Shown here piece by piece: positions 35,201 to 44,066 of a stretch of 64,000 nt of DNA. A program made the position numbers and the translations under genes. The DNA lies in assembly GCF_004354985.1 (NCBI RefSeq), contig NZ_SMSK01000004.1, positions 310,001 to 374,000 on the forward strand, read 5' to 3'. Under the pieces are notes generated by a model. That model was given only the letters and a program-made list of their open reading frames with translations. It was not told where the DNA came from and made no database searches. This DNA is from Segetibacter sp. 3557_3. Lineage in GTDB: Bacteria; Bacteroidota; Bacteroidia; Chitinophagales; Chitinophagaceae. Position 1 is the first letter of the stretch. Every line of letters starts with the position of its first letter.

Positions 35201-36601
35201 TTATTGCAGCAAACCTGCTGACCACTCCACGGCATACCGGGCTTTATTCAATTTAATAGAAAGATCAATTTTCTTTTGCAGTGTTTCGATAACCTTTATC
35301 TCGCGGCTGTTTACCAGGAAAAGTGAGCTTTCGCCCTGTGAAAATTTTAGTTCCTCGTTGCGCAGCAGCGATTGGTAGCTGGCATACATATTTTCGATGA
35401 TTCTCAACTGGCTCGAAATGGTGACGTACTCGTTGTAGTACGACTGTACTTTGTTTTTTAATTGCAAACGTTTATCGATTAGTTCGAGATTGGCTTCCCT
35501 GACCTTCAATTGTGCCTGCCGGTAGTCGCCACGGGCTTCTCTTAAAAATATGGGAATGCGAAAATCAACTCCCCAGTTGTAATTGTTGCCGATATAGGCG
35601 GTACTCATATTTTTGAGTGCATAATAATCTTTGCTCAGCAGGTTGGCTTTAACCGAAAAGTAGGGCAACATACTCTGGAACTTTAGCCTTCGTTCAATTT
35701 CAAGACTATTGATCTTGTAGCCATAGATCCGCAGTCCGGGGTTTAGTACCGACGACTCGTTTAACAAAGCCTGAATTTGAAGTAAGGGTGCTGCATTTGC
35801 CTCACGGTTTTCCGGTAAGGTTTGTTCCGGCAAATCCAAGGGTTCTTCGTTTTGCTGCCATAAGAAATTGGCGAGTTCTAAACTGGCATTGTTCCAGGCA
35901 AGCCTGGTGCTTTCAAGGATCATCTGGTATTGCTGAAATTGTGCAAATGCTTCCGTAGTATCCATTTGTGCACGATCGCCGTTCTGGAATGAAATCCGCA
36001 TCAGCCGAAGCCGTCTTTCAGCAACGTTAACAAAGCCCGACATAATGGCGTACTGCTGCCATGCGCCTGCCCACTGCCAGTATGTACTGTACGCATCATA
36101 CAGCAGGTTGTTGATGATCAGTCGCCGTTCCTGTTCAGTTTGGTCGCGGTATATTCTTGCCTGTTGCAGTACCGCCCGGCGATTGTCGATCAACAGCCCC
36201 TTGCCAAGGGGTAACTCATAACCGAGATAACTTGCGCGGCCCTTTGTTTCTTCTGTGGTTAAATAATTGCCCCCATTGTTTTGTATCCCTGTTTTCAGGT
36301 TGCCAACGGGCAATGGAATGCCAAACTCTGCGATGTTGTATTGATAATAGTTGGTGCCGGCAAAAGTTTTACGGCTTGCCTCAAACGACACTGTGGGATC
36401 AAAACCACCCCTTGCCGCCATCAGCTCCGCCATACCTTTATCAACCTGTATCGCTGCCTGTTTGGCAACAGGATGAAACTGTTTTACCCGGGTTATAAAT
36501 TGGTCCAGGGTAAGGATGTTTGTTTGTTCTGTTTGCCCATAAACAACTTGTACGCAAAGTAACAACAGTACAAAACAGGCGTGCTTAAGTCTCATGGTCA
36601 C
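35201..36601 (-). CDS. TolC-family outer-membrane efflux protein
   Basis: 466 residues, signal peptide MTMRLKHACFVLLLLCVQVVYGQ (a start two codons later is also possible). Two repeats of long helical hairpins with outer-membrane strands between them, for example QFITRVKQFHPVAKQAAIQVDKGMAEL and LKVREANLELIDKRLQLKNKVQSYYNEY, are characteristic. It provides the outer-membrane channel of the exporter whose other parts are the HlyD and ABC genes upstream. It is separated from the HlyD gene by 136 bases that contain a CAATACC repeat tract. Confidence 0.9.
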   Translation of the reverse strand: MTMRLKHACFVLLLLCVQVVYGQTEQTNILTLDQFITRVKQFHPVAKQAAIQVDKGMAELMAARGGFDPTVSFEASRKTFAGTNYYQYNIAEFGIPLPVGNLKTGIQNNGGNYLTTEETKGRASYLGYELPLGKGLLIDNRRAVLQQARIYRDQTEQERRLIINNLLYDAYSTYWQWAGAWQQYAIMSGFVNVAERRLRLMRISFQNGDRAQMDTTEAFAQFQQYQMILESTRLAWNNASLELANFLWQQNEEPLDLPEQTLPENREANAAPLLQIQALLNESSVLNPGLRIYGYKINSLEIERRLKFQSMLPYFSVKANLLSKDYYALKNMSTAYIGNNYNWGVDFRIPIFLREARGDYRQAQLKVREANLELIDKRLQLKNKVQSYYNEYVTISSQLRIIENMYASYQSLLRNEELKFSQGESSLFLVNSREIKVIETLQKKIDLSIKLNKARYAVEWSAGLLQ

Positions 36602-36656
36602 TTGATAAACAGTTCGCCAACATAGTTAACGATCCCTTAGAAATATTTAATTTATA

Positions 36657-36720
36657 ATACCAATTACACTTCCATCAATACCTCAACACCTCAATACCAT
36701 TACCTCAATACCCAATCCCT
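36657..36720. repeat. CAATACC-type repeat tract inside the exporter operon
   Basis: A short run of ATCAATACCTCAACACC, TCAATACC, TACCTCAATACCCAATCCC between the HlyD and TolC genes. It uses the same words as the tracts at 9966-10222 and 53.38-53.98 kb. Confidence 0.8.
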
Positions 36721-36737
36721 AAAAAGCTCTAAACAAC

Positions 36738-38081
36738 TCACTTCGCCGGTTTCTCTGGTTTCATCTGGTAGTATTCAGGCGGGAAGCCATTAATATTCCG
36801 CCATAGCTCATAGTATATCTTCACGTCTTTCAACAAGGCAATTCCATTTGCGCCGCTGCCCATCCGCAATTGCTGCGGCCATTTGCGGTCGTTAGGATCC
36901 TCTACCACCAGCACCCTGAATTTACCACTAGTGCTCACAGATGACTCTACCGCTGAAACCTTGCCACCAAACGTACCATAGCTGTTTTGCGGCCATCCAC
37001 TAAAAACAATAGCGGGAAAGCCGTCGAATACCAACCTTACCTGCTGGCCGATGCTAATCAACGGCAGGTCCATCGGTTCAATAAACATTTCAACAGCATA
37101 TTGCCGGGTAGAAGGCACAATTTGCGCGATCATTTCTCCCTCTTTCAACATTTCGCCCAATCCCGCTTTCTTGGCATTTGTTACCTGGCCATCCTGTGGA
37201 GCGGTAATATAGTACAGCTTGTTTCTGACATCATAACCCGCAAACTGGTTTTGTAATTTTGCCACGTCTGCTTCGGTAGAGGCGATTGTTGCCAGTGACG
37301 AAAATCGATCGCCTTCCGCTTTTGATATCTTGTCGGTGTATTCCTGTACAGTACTGTTCTTTTCAATTCTAAGGTTTAGCAATTCCTGCCTGCCTTGCTG
37401 GTACTTATTTTCAGCACTGATCTTTTTGGCAGTGCCCTGCTGAAAATTCACCCGTCGCTTTTCGAAATCCACCAGGGAAATTGCGCCGCTGTCGAGCATT
37501 ACCCTTGCCGCATCAAGTTGTCTTTTATAAACCTCCAGTTCGTTTTGAATGGCTACAATGTCGGCACTGTCGCTTGCAACTTTCAGTTGCTGTTGCTGTA
37601 GCTTGTTGTCGAGCGATTGCAGCTTTAGTTGCTGAGCCTGCAACAAGGCCCCTGTCTGTACTTCAGCGGTGCCTGCCTTGCCCTGGTAGCCACGCATGCT
37701 TTCCTGTTTGGCGTTGATCTGCTGTTGGGTCCTGTCGAGCAGTAGCGGATCGAAGTAGTCAACCTTTACTTCTCCCAGTTGTAAAATCGTATCACCCGCT
37801 TTTACAAAGTCGCCTTCTTTTACATACCACTTCTTTACATTTCCCGCAATGATCGTGTTTAATTCCTGTGGCCTTTCTTCCTGCCGCAAGGTGGTAACAC
37901 TGCCCTTCGCGCGAATGTTTTGCGTCCACGGCAAAAACAAGGTCAGCAGAAATATTCCAATCATCGTCCAGGTCCATGTTTTTACATGTCCCTTCTTCCT
38001 GATCTTATAGATTTTTCCAAACGAATGGTACCGGCTTTCAAGTGCCTGCTGTTCTATATTGATGGATAAAAAACTTTTCAT
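36738..38081 (-). CDS. HlyD-family membrane fusion (periplasmic adaptor) protein
   Basis: 447 residues. A cytosolic N-terminus is followed by one membrane helix (WTMIGIFLLTLFLPW, about 38-53). A split lipoyl domain follows: IIAGNVKKWYVKEGDFVKAGDTILQLG, with its second half at YYITAPQDGQVTNAKKAGLGEMLKEGE. Between the halves a long coiled-coil hairpin (about 120-270) is rich in Gln and Lys. The C-terminal beta-barrel resembles type I secretion adaptors. It links the ABC protein in the inner membrane to the TolC-like channel and lies 17 bases downstream of the ABC gene. Confidence 0.9.
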   Translation of the reverse strand: MKSFLSINIEQQALESRYHSFGKIYKIRKKGHVKTWTWTMIGIFLLTLFLPWTQNIRAKGSVTTLRQEERPQELNTIIAGNVKKWYVKEGDFVKAGDTILQLGEVKVDYFDPLLLDRTQQQINAKQESMRGYQGKAGTAEVQTGALLQAQQLKLQSLDNKLQQQQLKVASDSADIVAIQNELEVYKRQLDAARVMLDSGAISLVDFEKRRVNFQQGTAKKISAENKYQQGRQELLNLRIEKNSTVQEYTDKISKAEGDRFSSLATIASTEADVAKLQNQFAGYDVRNKLYYITAPQDGQVTNAKKAGLGEMLKEGEMIAQIVPSTRQYAVEMFIEPMDLPLISIGQQVRLVFDGFPAIVFSGWPQNSYGTFGGKVSAVESSVSTSGKFRVLVVEDPNDRKWPQQLRMGSGANGIALLKDVKIYYELWRNINGFPPEYYQMKPEKPAK

Positions 38082-38097
38082 TGCTGTATAGTTCTGT

Positions 38098-39753
38098 TTA
38101 GCGCTGTTTGCCCAGGTTGATCACCACATCACAATAATCAGAGATCAACGGGTTTTCCGCGGCAATAACTACGGTTGTATTGTTATTTTTCTTCAACATT
38201 TCCACCACGGCCTCAATTGCAACCGGCTCAAGGTATTCAAAAGGTTCTTCCAGTAACAGTAAACGGTGCTTACCCAACAGGGCACGAACCAAAAGTATTC
38301 TTTGCCTGATGTGTTTTGGCAGTCGCTTACCTACCGTGTTCAACTGCATGTCAAATCCATTATGATCGGACTGAACAAATTCCAGGAGCCCGATTTTATC
38401 CGCAAGCCGGGTCACCTCTTCCGGAGCAATCGTTTGATCTCCCATGGTGATGTTTTCCCATAATGATCCCTCGAAAATTTCCTGGCTACTGAGCAGTATC
38501 CCGGTCGATGCACGCAGCGTATCGAGTTCATAGTTATTGATTGGCTTGCCATCAATAACGATATTACCGGTAAAGTCTTTATAGCTTCCTGTAAGCAATC
38601 GCAACAGGGTAGACTTGCCCGAACCCGACCTTCCCGCAATATGGGCCCATTTGCCCGGCTCTATATGAAAGCTTACATCTTCAAGAACCTTATCGCCATT
38701 GTGATACCCGAAGCTAACCTCTTCAAAGCGCACGGATAAGGGCTTGCCACCAGATTGCATAATTGCTGTTCCGCCGGTTTCCTTTTCGGCTTCTGTAATC
38801 TTTCCAAGTTTTTCAATCGACACCAGCGCGTCGTAAACCTTATCAAGACTTACAATCAGTTTTTCTACCGAGGCAATTATTGCGATGATCACAATGTCGG
38901 CCGCAATAAATTGTCCCACGTTGATTTGTTGGTTCACCAGCAGTATTGTACCTACAATAAGCATCGCCGCCGTAATGATTACTTTAAAGCTGATCAGGCT
39001 CCAAAACTGCACCAGCAACACCCTGAAGTATCGGGTTCTTGCATCGAGGTGACCAGCCACAAGCGCATCGGTTTTGGTGATGTGCAGGTTGCCCGGCGAG
39101 TATTTGAACGAATTGGTGAGGTTGGCAGTCTCCTGCAACCACCACAGCACTTTGTACTTGTAGTCACTCGACTTTAAAGCAAGCCGCAATCCCTCAGGTG
39201 AAGTAAACCGAACGATCAGTACGATGATGGTAATCAGTAAGGCGCCAAAGGCGATAAATACGGGGTGATAAAAAGATAGTAACAACAGGCCAAAAAGAAT
39301 CTGGATAAAAGCCGCCGGAAGGTCAAGCAACAATTTCTCAAGACCTTTCTGCAATGAGATCGTATCAAAAAACCGGTTTACCAACTCCGGTAAATGGTAG
39401 CCGTCTAGTTTTACCAGGTTAAGCCTGGGCAAACTGTTGCTAAACTCCAGGCCAAAGCGTAGGAAAATCTTTTGCTTCAGTTTCTCAATTATCTCCAGCT
39501 GTCTTACCTGCAAAACCCCGTTGATGAACGTGCCAAGCACTACCAGCAGGATGAGTGTAATAATGGAGGTTGATATCGATCCCGCCATCACGAAGCTGAT
39601 GATGGTTTGAATACCCAAAGGCAGTGAAAGCTGAACAACGCCTGCAAGTACGGCAAGCATATAAACGGCAATGATGTCCTGCTTGTCGTGTAATAACAGC
39701 CTGTGCAATTTTCCCGATGATGATAATATAGAGGCAGAACTATTTGTAGGCAT
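38098..39753 (-). CDS. ABC exporter with degenerate ATPase motifs
   Basis: 551 residues: a transmembrane domain (about 25-310, helices near 28-50, 62-82, 148-182, 253-273, 280-300) and a nucleotide-binding domain (about 340-545). Walker A is intact (GRSGSGKST, 374-382) and the Q-loop is plausible (SSQEIFEG, Gln424). The rest is altered. LSGGQ is replaced by LPKHI (478-482). The Walker B end reads LLLLEEPF instead of DEPx. The switch histidine is missing, with AAENP where xxTHR is usual. There is no N-terminal C39 peptidase or CLD domain. Gene order (ABC-HlyD-TolC) suggests a type I-like exporter of unknown cargo. Confidence 0.9.
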   Translation of the reverse strand: MPTNSSASILSSSGKLHRLLLHDKQDIIAVYMLAVLAGVVQLSLPLGIQTIISFVMAGSISTSIITLILLVVLGTFINGVLQVRQLEIIEKLKQKIFLRFGLEFSNSLPRLNLVKLDGYHLPELVNRFFDTISLQKGLEKLLLDLPAAFIQILFGLLLLSFYHPVFIAFGALLITIIVLIVRFTSPEGLRLALKSSDYKYKVLWWLQETANLTNSFKYSPGNLHITKTDALVAGHLDARTRYFRVLLVQFWSLISFKVIITAAMLIVGTILLVNQQINVGQFIAADIVIIAIIASVEKLIVSLDKVYDALVSIEKLGKITEAEKETGGTAIMQSGGKPLSVRFEEVSFGYHNGDKVLEDVSFHIEPGKWAHIAGRSGSGKSTLLRLLTGSYKDFTGNIVIDGKPINNYELDTLRASTGILLSSQEIFEGSLWENITMGDQTIAPEEVTRLADKIGLLEFVQSDHNGFDMQLNTVGKRLPKHIRQRILLVRALLGKHRLLLLEEPFEYLEPVAIEAVVEMLKKNNNTTVVIAAENPLISDYCDVVINLGKQR

Positions 39754-39795
39754 TGATTATTTTATTCGTAAACGCAAATATCAACCTGGGTATAC

Positions 39796-39830
39796 ATAAA
39801 ATACATTTATACTTCTTATGTTTGGCATAA
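39796..39830. promoter_or_regulatory. Two 15-bp inverted repeats, probable LysR operator
   Basis: ATAAA-ATACA-TTTAT (39796-39810) and TTATG-TTTGG-CATAA (39816-39830) each have perfect five-base arms with a five-base spacer and fit the T-N11-A pattern of LysR sites. Their starts are 20 bases apart, about two helical turns. They fill the 86-base gap between the divergent ABC and LysR genes, the usual site for autoregulation plus activation of the divergent operon. Confidence 0.65.
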
Positions 39831-39839
39831 ACATCCTTT

Positions 39840-40766
39840 ATGAACTACACCTTTCACCAACTCAAGGTGTTTATCGCGGTTGTGGATAACAAAAGTATAA
39901 CAAAGGCGGCGCAAGCGTTAAACATGACCCAACCTGCCGTATCGATCCAATTGAAAAATCTGCAGGAACAGTTTGATATTCCACTAACAGAGGTGATTGG
40001 TCGAAAGTTATATGTTACAGTTTTTGGTCATGAGCTTTACGCCATTGCCATAAAAGTGGTGGAGGAACTGGCCAATATTACTTATCGCACACAGAGCTTT
40101 AAGGGCATGTTATCGGGTAAGCTGAAAATATCGGTTGCTTCAACGGGCAAATACGTGATGCCCTACTACCTTAAAGGTTTTCTTAAAATTTACCCTGACA
40201 TTGATTTGGTCATGGACGTCACCAACAAAACCCATGTAATTAAAAGCATCTCAAACAATGAAGTTGATTTTGCGCTCGTATCGGTTTTGCCCGAACACCT
40301 GGAGATCGAACAGGAAGTTTTGCTGCCAAATAAACTTTATCTCACCGCTGCTGCCGATACAACCATTGATCAACCCGGCAAGCTAAACGAATCCGTATTC
40401 AGTAAAATTCCACTTATCTATCGCGAAGAAGGCTCGGGTACCCGAGTTACCATGCAACAGTACTTCCGCGAAGTTCACGTGGTGCCAACCATAAAACTTG
40501 AACTTACTTCCAGCGAGGCCGTTAAACAGGCCGTTCTCGCCGGCCTTGGCTTTTCTATACAATCCATCCTTAGTATAAAGAACGAGTTAAAGCAGGAAGA
40601 AATCAAGATCATCCCGGTCAAAGGCTTACCGCTTACTGAGAACTGGCGATTGATATGGTTGAAGCAGAAAAAGATGTCCATAGTAGCCTCGGCATTTCTG
40701 GACTATACCAGGCAACAAAAATCAGCAATTTACAAGGATCACTTTTCCTGGATAGAACAGTATTAG
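39840..40766 (+). CDS. LysR-family transcriptional regulator
   Basis: 308 residues. The N-terminal winged helix-turn-helix reads FHQLKVFIAVVDNKSITKAAQALNMTQPAVSIQLKNLQE (about 5-43), followed by the linker helix and a periplasmic-binding-protein-like effector domain (LSGKLKISVASTGKYVMPYYL to the C-terminus). The effector domain resembles the CysB/CbbR group. It is divergent from the ABC-HlyD-TolC operon with an 86-base gap holding two 15-bp inverted repeats, so it most likely controls the exporter in response to an effector. Confidence 0.93.
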   Translation: MNYTFHQLKVFIAVVDNKSITKAAQALNMTQPAVSIQLKNLQEQFDIPLTEVIGRKLYVTVFGHELYAIAIKVVEELANITYRTQSFKGMLSGKLKISVASTGKYVMPYYLKGFLKIYPDIDLVMDVTNKTHVIKSISNNEVDFALVSVLPEHLEIEQEVLLPNKLYLTAAADTTIDQPGKLNESVFSKIPLIYREEGSGTRVTMQQYFREVHVVPTIKLELTSSEAVKQAVLAGLGFSIQSILSIKNELKQEEIKIIPVKGLPLTENWRLIWLKQKKMSIVASAFLDYTRQQKSAIYKDHFSWIEQY

Positions 40767-41357
40767 CGTGATTGATCACGGTGCCACATTCTTCGGAAAG
40801 TCCTTGTGGTATACCCCTCCCAGGTGAAAAGAGCCCCTTTACCAGGAACCACTTTGTCTGCCTTCGCTGCCGGAAGGTTTTGGGCGTGCCCCCATCCCGC
40901 CTGCGGACGGGAATGGGTCGGGCTTTTCCGTTCCAAGTCCTCGTCCCCCCAAAAACAACATTGGGGGGCCTGCGGGCTTTCCACTCCAATCCCTCACGCT
41001 TGCTCTTGCAAGCTTAAAACTCCCCCTCCGGTACGAAATGAACAACCGCTCTTCATCGTGTTGAAGTTTGCACTGTTCAATACCTGTCTTAGCCACACCA
41101 GGGGAGATGGCGCGATTTTGATGCGCGGCCATATACCTTTGGTCGACCCCGGGCAAAGCCGGTGAGTTTATATTTTCTTCAGCTCATCTGTGAACAATAT
41201 TTGGCCGTGGTGGTTTTATCCTGTTCAGGTGCACGGGCATTGATCGGGTGTGCTGCCCATGTAAATAATTCAGCGTCCACCGGCTTATACATACAGGTAT
41301 CGGCAGAAAACGGGGGCGCTAACGATTGCCGCTGTAAAATCTTAAGAAGTAGAACAC
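40767..41357. other. Intergenic stretch with a GC-rich repeat-like element
   Basis: About 590 bases between the LysR gene and the response regulator. Positions 40864-41010 are GC-rich with words such as GGGCGTGCCCCCATCCCGCC, TCGGGCTTTTCCGTTCC and CTTTCCACTCCAATCCCTCA. This looks like a Bacteroidota-type interspersed intergenic repeat rather than a gene. Frames on both strands are open but repeat-like. Confidence 0.5.
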
Positions 41358-42068
41358 ATGCGTATTTTATTGGTTGAAGATGAACCAGACGTAGCATCGT
41401 TTATCAGGCGGGCCCTCGAAGAGGATGACTACGAGGTTACGGTAGCGATGGATGGAAACATGGCCTGGGAGTACCTCAAGTCTTATCATTACGACCTTTG
41501 CATTTTTGACCTCATGCTGCCAGGTATCAATGGCATCGAACTTAGTAAGCGAACCCGGGAACGCGGGATCAGCACACCTATAATGATGTTGACTGCACTA
41601 AGTGCAACCGACAATATTGTAATGGGTCTCGACAGCGGGGCCGACGACTACCTCACCAAACCTTTTAAGTTGGCCGAACTTCAGGCCCGTATACGAACCC
41701 TGTTACGCAGGCACCAGCCTGTTCTACAAGCCCCCGTGAAAACGGCAAAAAATACGCTGTCCATTGCCGATATCGTATTAAACACCGACGAAAAATCAGT
41801 TACCAGGAACGATGTTCCGGTTGAACTTACTGCTACGGAATACCGCTTGCTCGAGTTCCTCCTCAAGAACCAACGTAAAGTGCTTTCGCGGATGGAATTA
41901 CTGGAACACGTTTGGGGGTACGATTTTAACCTAAATACCAAAGTGGTAGATGTATACATCAATTATCTTCGAAAAAAAATCGACCGGGGCGATGCACCTA
42001 AACTCATACACACAGTGGTCGGGATGGGGTATATCCTAAAAGAAGTATACAATGAAGGTCCAGATTAA
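41358..42068 (+). CDS. OmpR/PhoB-family response regulator
   Basis: 236 residues. Receiver domain with acidic pair in LVEDEPD, phospho-acceptor Asp51 in IFDLMLPG, Thr79 and Lys101 (YLTKPFK). The winged-helix output domain runs from about 135 (VELTATEYRLLEFLLKNQRKVLSRMELLEHVWG ... VVDVYINYLRKKID). The gene overlaps the following kinase gene by 17 bases, so they form a translationally coupled two-component pair. Confidence 0.95.
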   Translation: MRILLVEDEPDVASFIRRALEEDDYEVTVAMDGNMAWEYLKSYHYDLCIFDLMLPGINGIELSKRTRERGISTPIMMLTALSATDNIVMGLDSGADDYLTKPFKLAELQARIRTLLRRHQPVLQAPVKTAKNTLSIADIVLNTDEKSVTRNDVPVELTATEYRLLEFLLKNQRKVLSRMELLEHVWGYDFNLNTKVVDVYINYLRKKIDRGDAPKLIHTVVGMGYILKEVYNEGPD

Positions 42069-43416
42069 GATTGCACTGATTTTTACACTGGTTTGTTCGA
42101 TAGTTTTGATTGGGTTGAGTCTTGCCGTTTATCTATACGCAAACGAAAAAGCATTTCAGGATTTCTACGCACGCCTTGAACTTAGGGCTAATATTGCCGC
42201 CAAAGCCAACCTTGGCTCCGACACACTAAGTAAAACTGCTTATGAGCAGGTCCGCTACCAGGTACTTCAACAGCTCCCCGACGAAAAGGAATTTATTGTT
42301 CCCGCAGACTCGCTGAAAAAAAATGCAAAGGGCACCCTTGCCGCAAGTTTACCCAGGCGTTTCGTGGAAGATCTTACCACCAATAAACACGCAGTTTACC
42401 GCGACGAATACCAGTTTTATAAAGGTATTTACTACCACAATAACAAAGGTGAATTTGCCATCATTGTAACGGCTATTCATAGTTATGCTCAAAACTTCCT
42501 GCTAAATTTAAAAACCATCCTGCTTGCGGCAAACCTCATTTGCCCTTTTCTGATGTTTGGAATCGGTGTCTTTTTTTCCAGTCATATTCTTGCACCAATC
42601 CGAAAAATCAACCAGGCCGTTAAAGACATCAATGCCACTTCGCTGCACAACAGGTTAGCGGTTAAACCTGGCAAAGACGAAATCTCTGAACTTGGGGCTA
42701 CATTCAATCGCATGTTAGCCAGGTTGGAAACCTCTTTTGAAACCCAAAACAATTTTGTAAGCAACGCCTCCCACGAGCTTAATACCCCGCTTACTGCTAT
42801 CATTGGCGAAGCCGAATATGCCTTGTCTAAAACCCGGAGCCCCGAACAGTACCAACAAGGTTTAAAGGTTGTTCTTGGGCAGGCCGAGAAATTAAAAAAC
42901 ATTGTAAAGAGCCTGCTGGAATTGGCGCAATCAGGTTTTTCGGGCAACCTTTCCTTTGAATGGGTGCAGATATCGGAACTGGTACAAAACGTTTTAAAAG
43001 TTTCCAGCAGCATTTATCCCGATTGTAAAATCGTAAATGATACCAGCGTTCAACCTGCAAACATCCAGGACATTTCCATAATGGGAAACTTTCACCTTCT
43101 CGAATTATGCATTTCAAATATATTGTTGAATGCCTGTAAATATTCTACAGGTGAAAGTGTAACATTCGCTGTTGGCGTAACCGATAAACATGTACTTTTT
43201 GTAATTCGCGACAAAGGAATTGGGATCCCTGCCGCAGATATCCCGCACATTTTCGATCCCTTCTTCAGGGCCTCCAACGTAAAACACTCCACGGGTTATG
43301 GAATAGGCCTGCCACTTGCACAAAACATCATTCAGTTGCACCACGGCTCAATTAAAATTACCTCCCGTGAATCGGAAGGAACAGAGGTGCTCGTAAAGTT
43401 TCCACTTCATTCCTAA
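42052..43416 (+). CDS. Sensor histidine kinase
   Basis: 454 residues. TM1 near 8-29, a periplasmic sensor region of about 120 residues, TM2 near 153-176, a HAMP linker (about 177-230), a HisKA dimerisation helix with phospho-accepting His241 in SHELNTPLTAIIGE, and an HATPase_c domain: N-box LNACKYS with Asn360, G1 DKGIGIP (387-393), G2 GYGIGL (415-420). This is the standard domain set for a PhoR/CusS-like kinase. It phosphorylates the regulator encoded just upstream; the stimulus is unknown. Confidence 0.95.
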   Translation: MKVQIKIALIFTLVCSIVLIGLSLAVYLYANEKAFQDFYARLELRANIAAKANLGSDTLSKTAYEQVRYQVLQQLPDEKEFIVPADSLKKNAKGTLAASLPRRFVEDLTTNKHAVYRDEYQFYKGIYYHNNKGEFAIIVTAIHSYAQNFLLNLKTILLAANLICPFLMFGIGVFFSSHILAPIRKINQAVKDINATSLHNRLAVKPGKDEISELGATFNRMLARLETSFETQNNFVSNASHELNTPLTAIIGEAEYALSKTRSPEQYQQGLKVVLGQAEKLKNIVKSLLELAQSGFSGNLSFEWVQISELVQNVLKVSSSIYPDCKIVNDTSVQPANIQDISIMGNFHLLELCISNILLNACKYSTGESVTFAVGVTDKHVLFVIRDKGIGIPAADIPHIFDPFFRASNVKHSTGYGIGLPLAQNIIQLHHGSIKITSRESEGTEVLVKFPLHS

Positions 43417-43526
43417 GCACCCCTGTTTATTCTTACCGGTTTCTTACCACAATTTTAAAATGTTCTTACTTCATCCTAACCCGGCTCTTACCTGGTTGAG
43501 GCAGTTTTGTTTTAAAATAATTCATT

Positions 43527-44045
43527 ATGAAAAATGTACTACTGCCAACCGACCTAAGTATCCAATCACTATGGCCCATTCACCAGATTGTTAAGGATGC
43601 GAAACAAGAACAGGTAAAGATTCACCTGGTGCACCTCGTAAGGCTGCCGACATCAATCAATGATCTTCTCTTCTTGAACGAAGACAAGTACTATGCACAG
43701 GTATCTGAAAGTTTTTCTGAGGCTTTACAGGTCTTTCGTAATAAGTACCGCGGAACCATCAACCTGATCGGCCTGCGGTTTATCTATTGCAACACCTCGG
43801 CATACCTGCGCAACTTTATCGAAGGAAACCATGTAGAAGCGGTATATAAGCTTGTCAATTACGATTACAGGCGCCCTTTTGCTGAGTCGGTAGATTTTGC
43901 AACTTGTCTCACCAAATCAAAAGTGCCTGTTCATGAACTATCACTGAGAGAAGAAAATTCTGCAAAACACCTTAACCTGTCGGTGCTATTAAGCGGTGAG
44001 TACCAAAAAACCACCGCTGACAATCTTGTTTCTGTTCCGGCATAA
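43527..44045 (+). CDS. UspA-like small cytosolic protein
   Basis: 172 residues starting MKNVLLPTDLSIQSLWPIHQIV, the opening of universal-stress-protein domains (LLPTDLS). The interior shows a second alternating strand/helix pattern (GTINLIGLRFIYCNTSAYLRNFI). The ATP-binding G-2x-G-9x-G motif is not visible, so it belongs to the non-ATP-binding group or is divergent. It lies 110 bases after the kinase and 21 bases before the bestrophin gene, so it is probably co-transcribed with bestrophin. Confidence 0.65.
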   Translation: MKNVLLPTDLSIQSLWPIHQIVKDAKQEQVKIHLVHLVRLPTSINDLLFLNEDKYYAQVSESFSEALQVFRNKYRGTINLIGLRFIYCNTSAYLRNFIEGNHVEAVYKLVNYDYRRPFAESVDFATCLTKSKVPVHELSLREENSAKHLNLSVLLSGEYQKTTADNLVSVPA

Positions 44046-44066
44046 TGCTAACCAAAAAGCTTTTGT

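Noticed and set aside
40767-40780. Palindrome CGTGAT-TG-ATCACG right after the LysR gene as terminator
   Set aside because: Six-base arms with a two-base centre cannot form a good RNA loop and no U-run follows.
40772-41165. Overlapping frames of 70-120 residues on both strands
   Set aside because: They lie in a GC-rich repeat-like intergenic block; composition is not protein-like and no domain is present.
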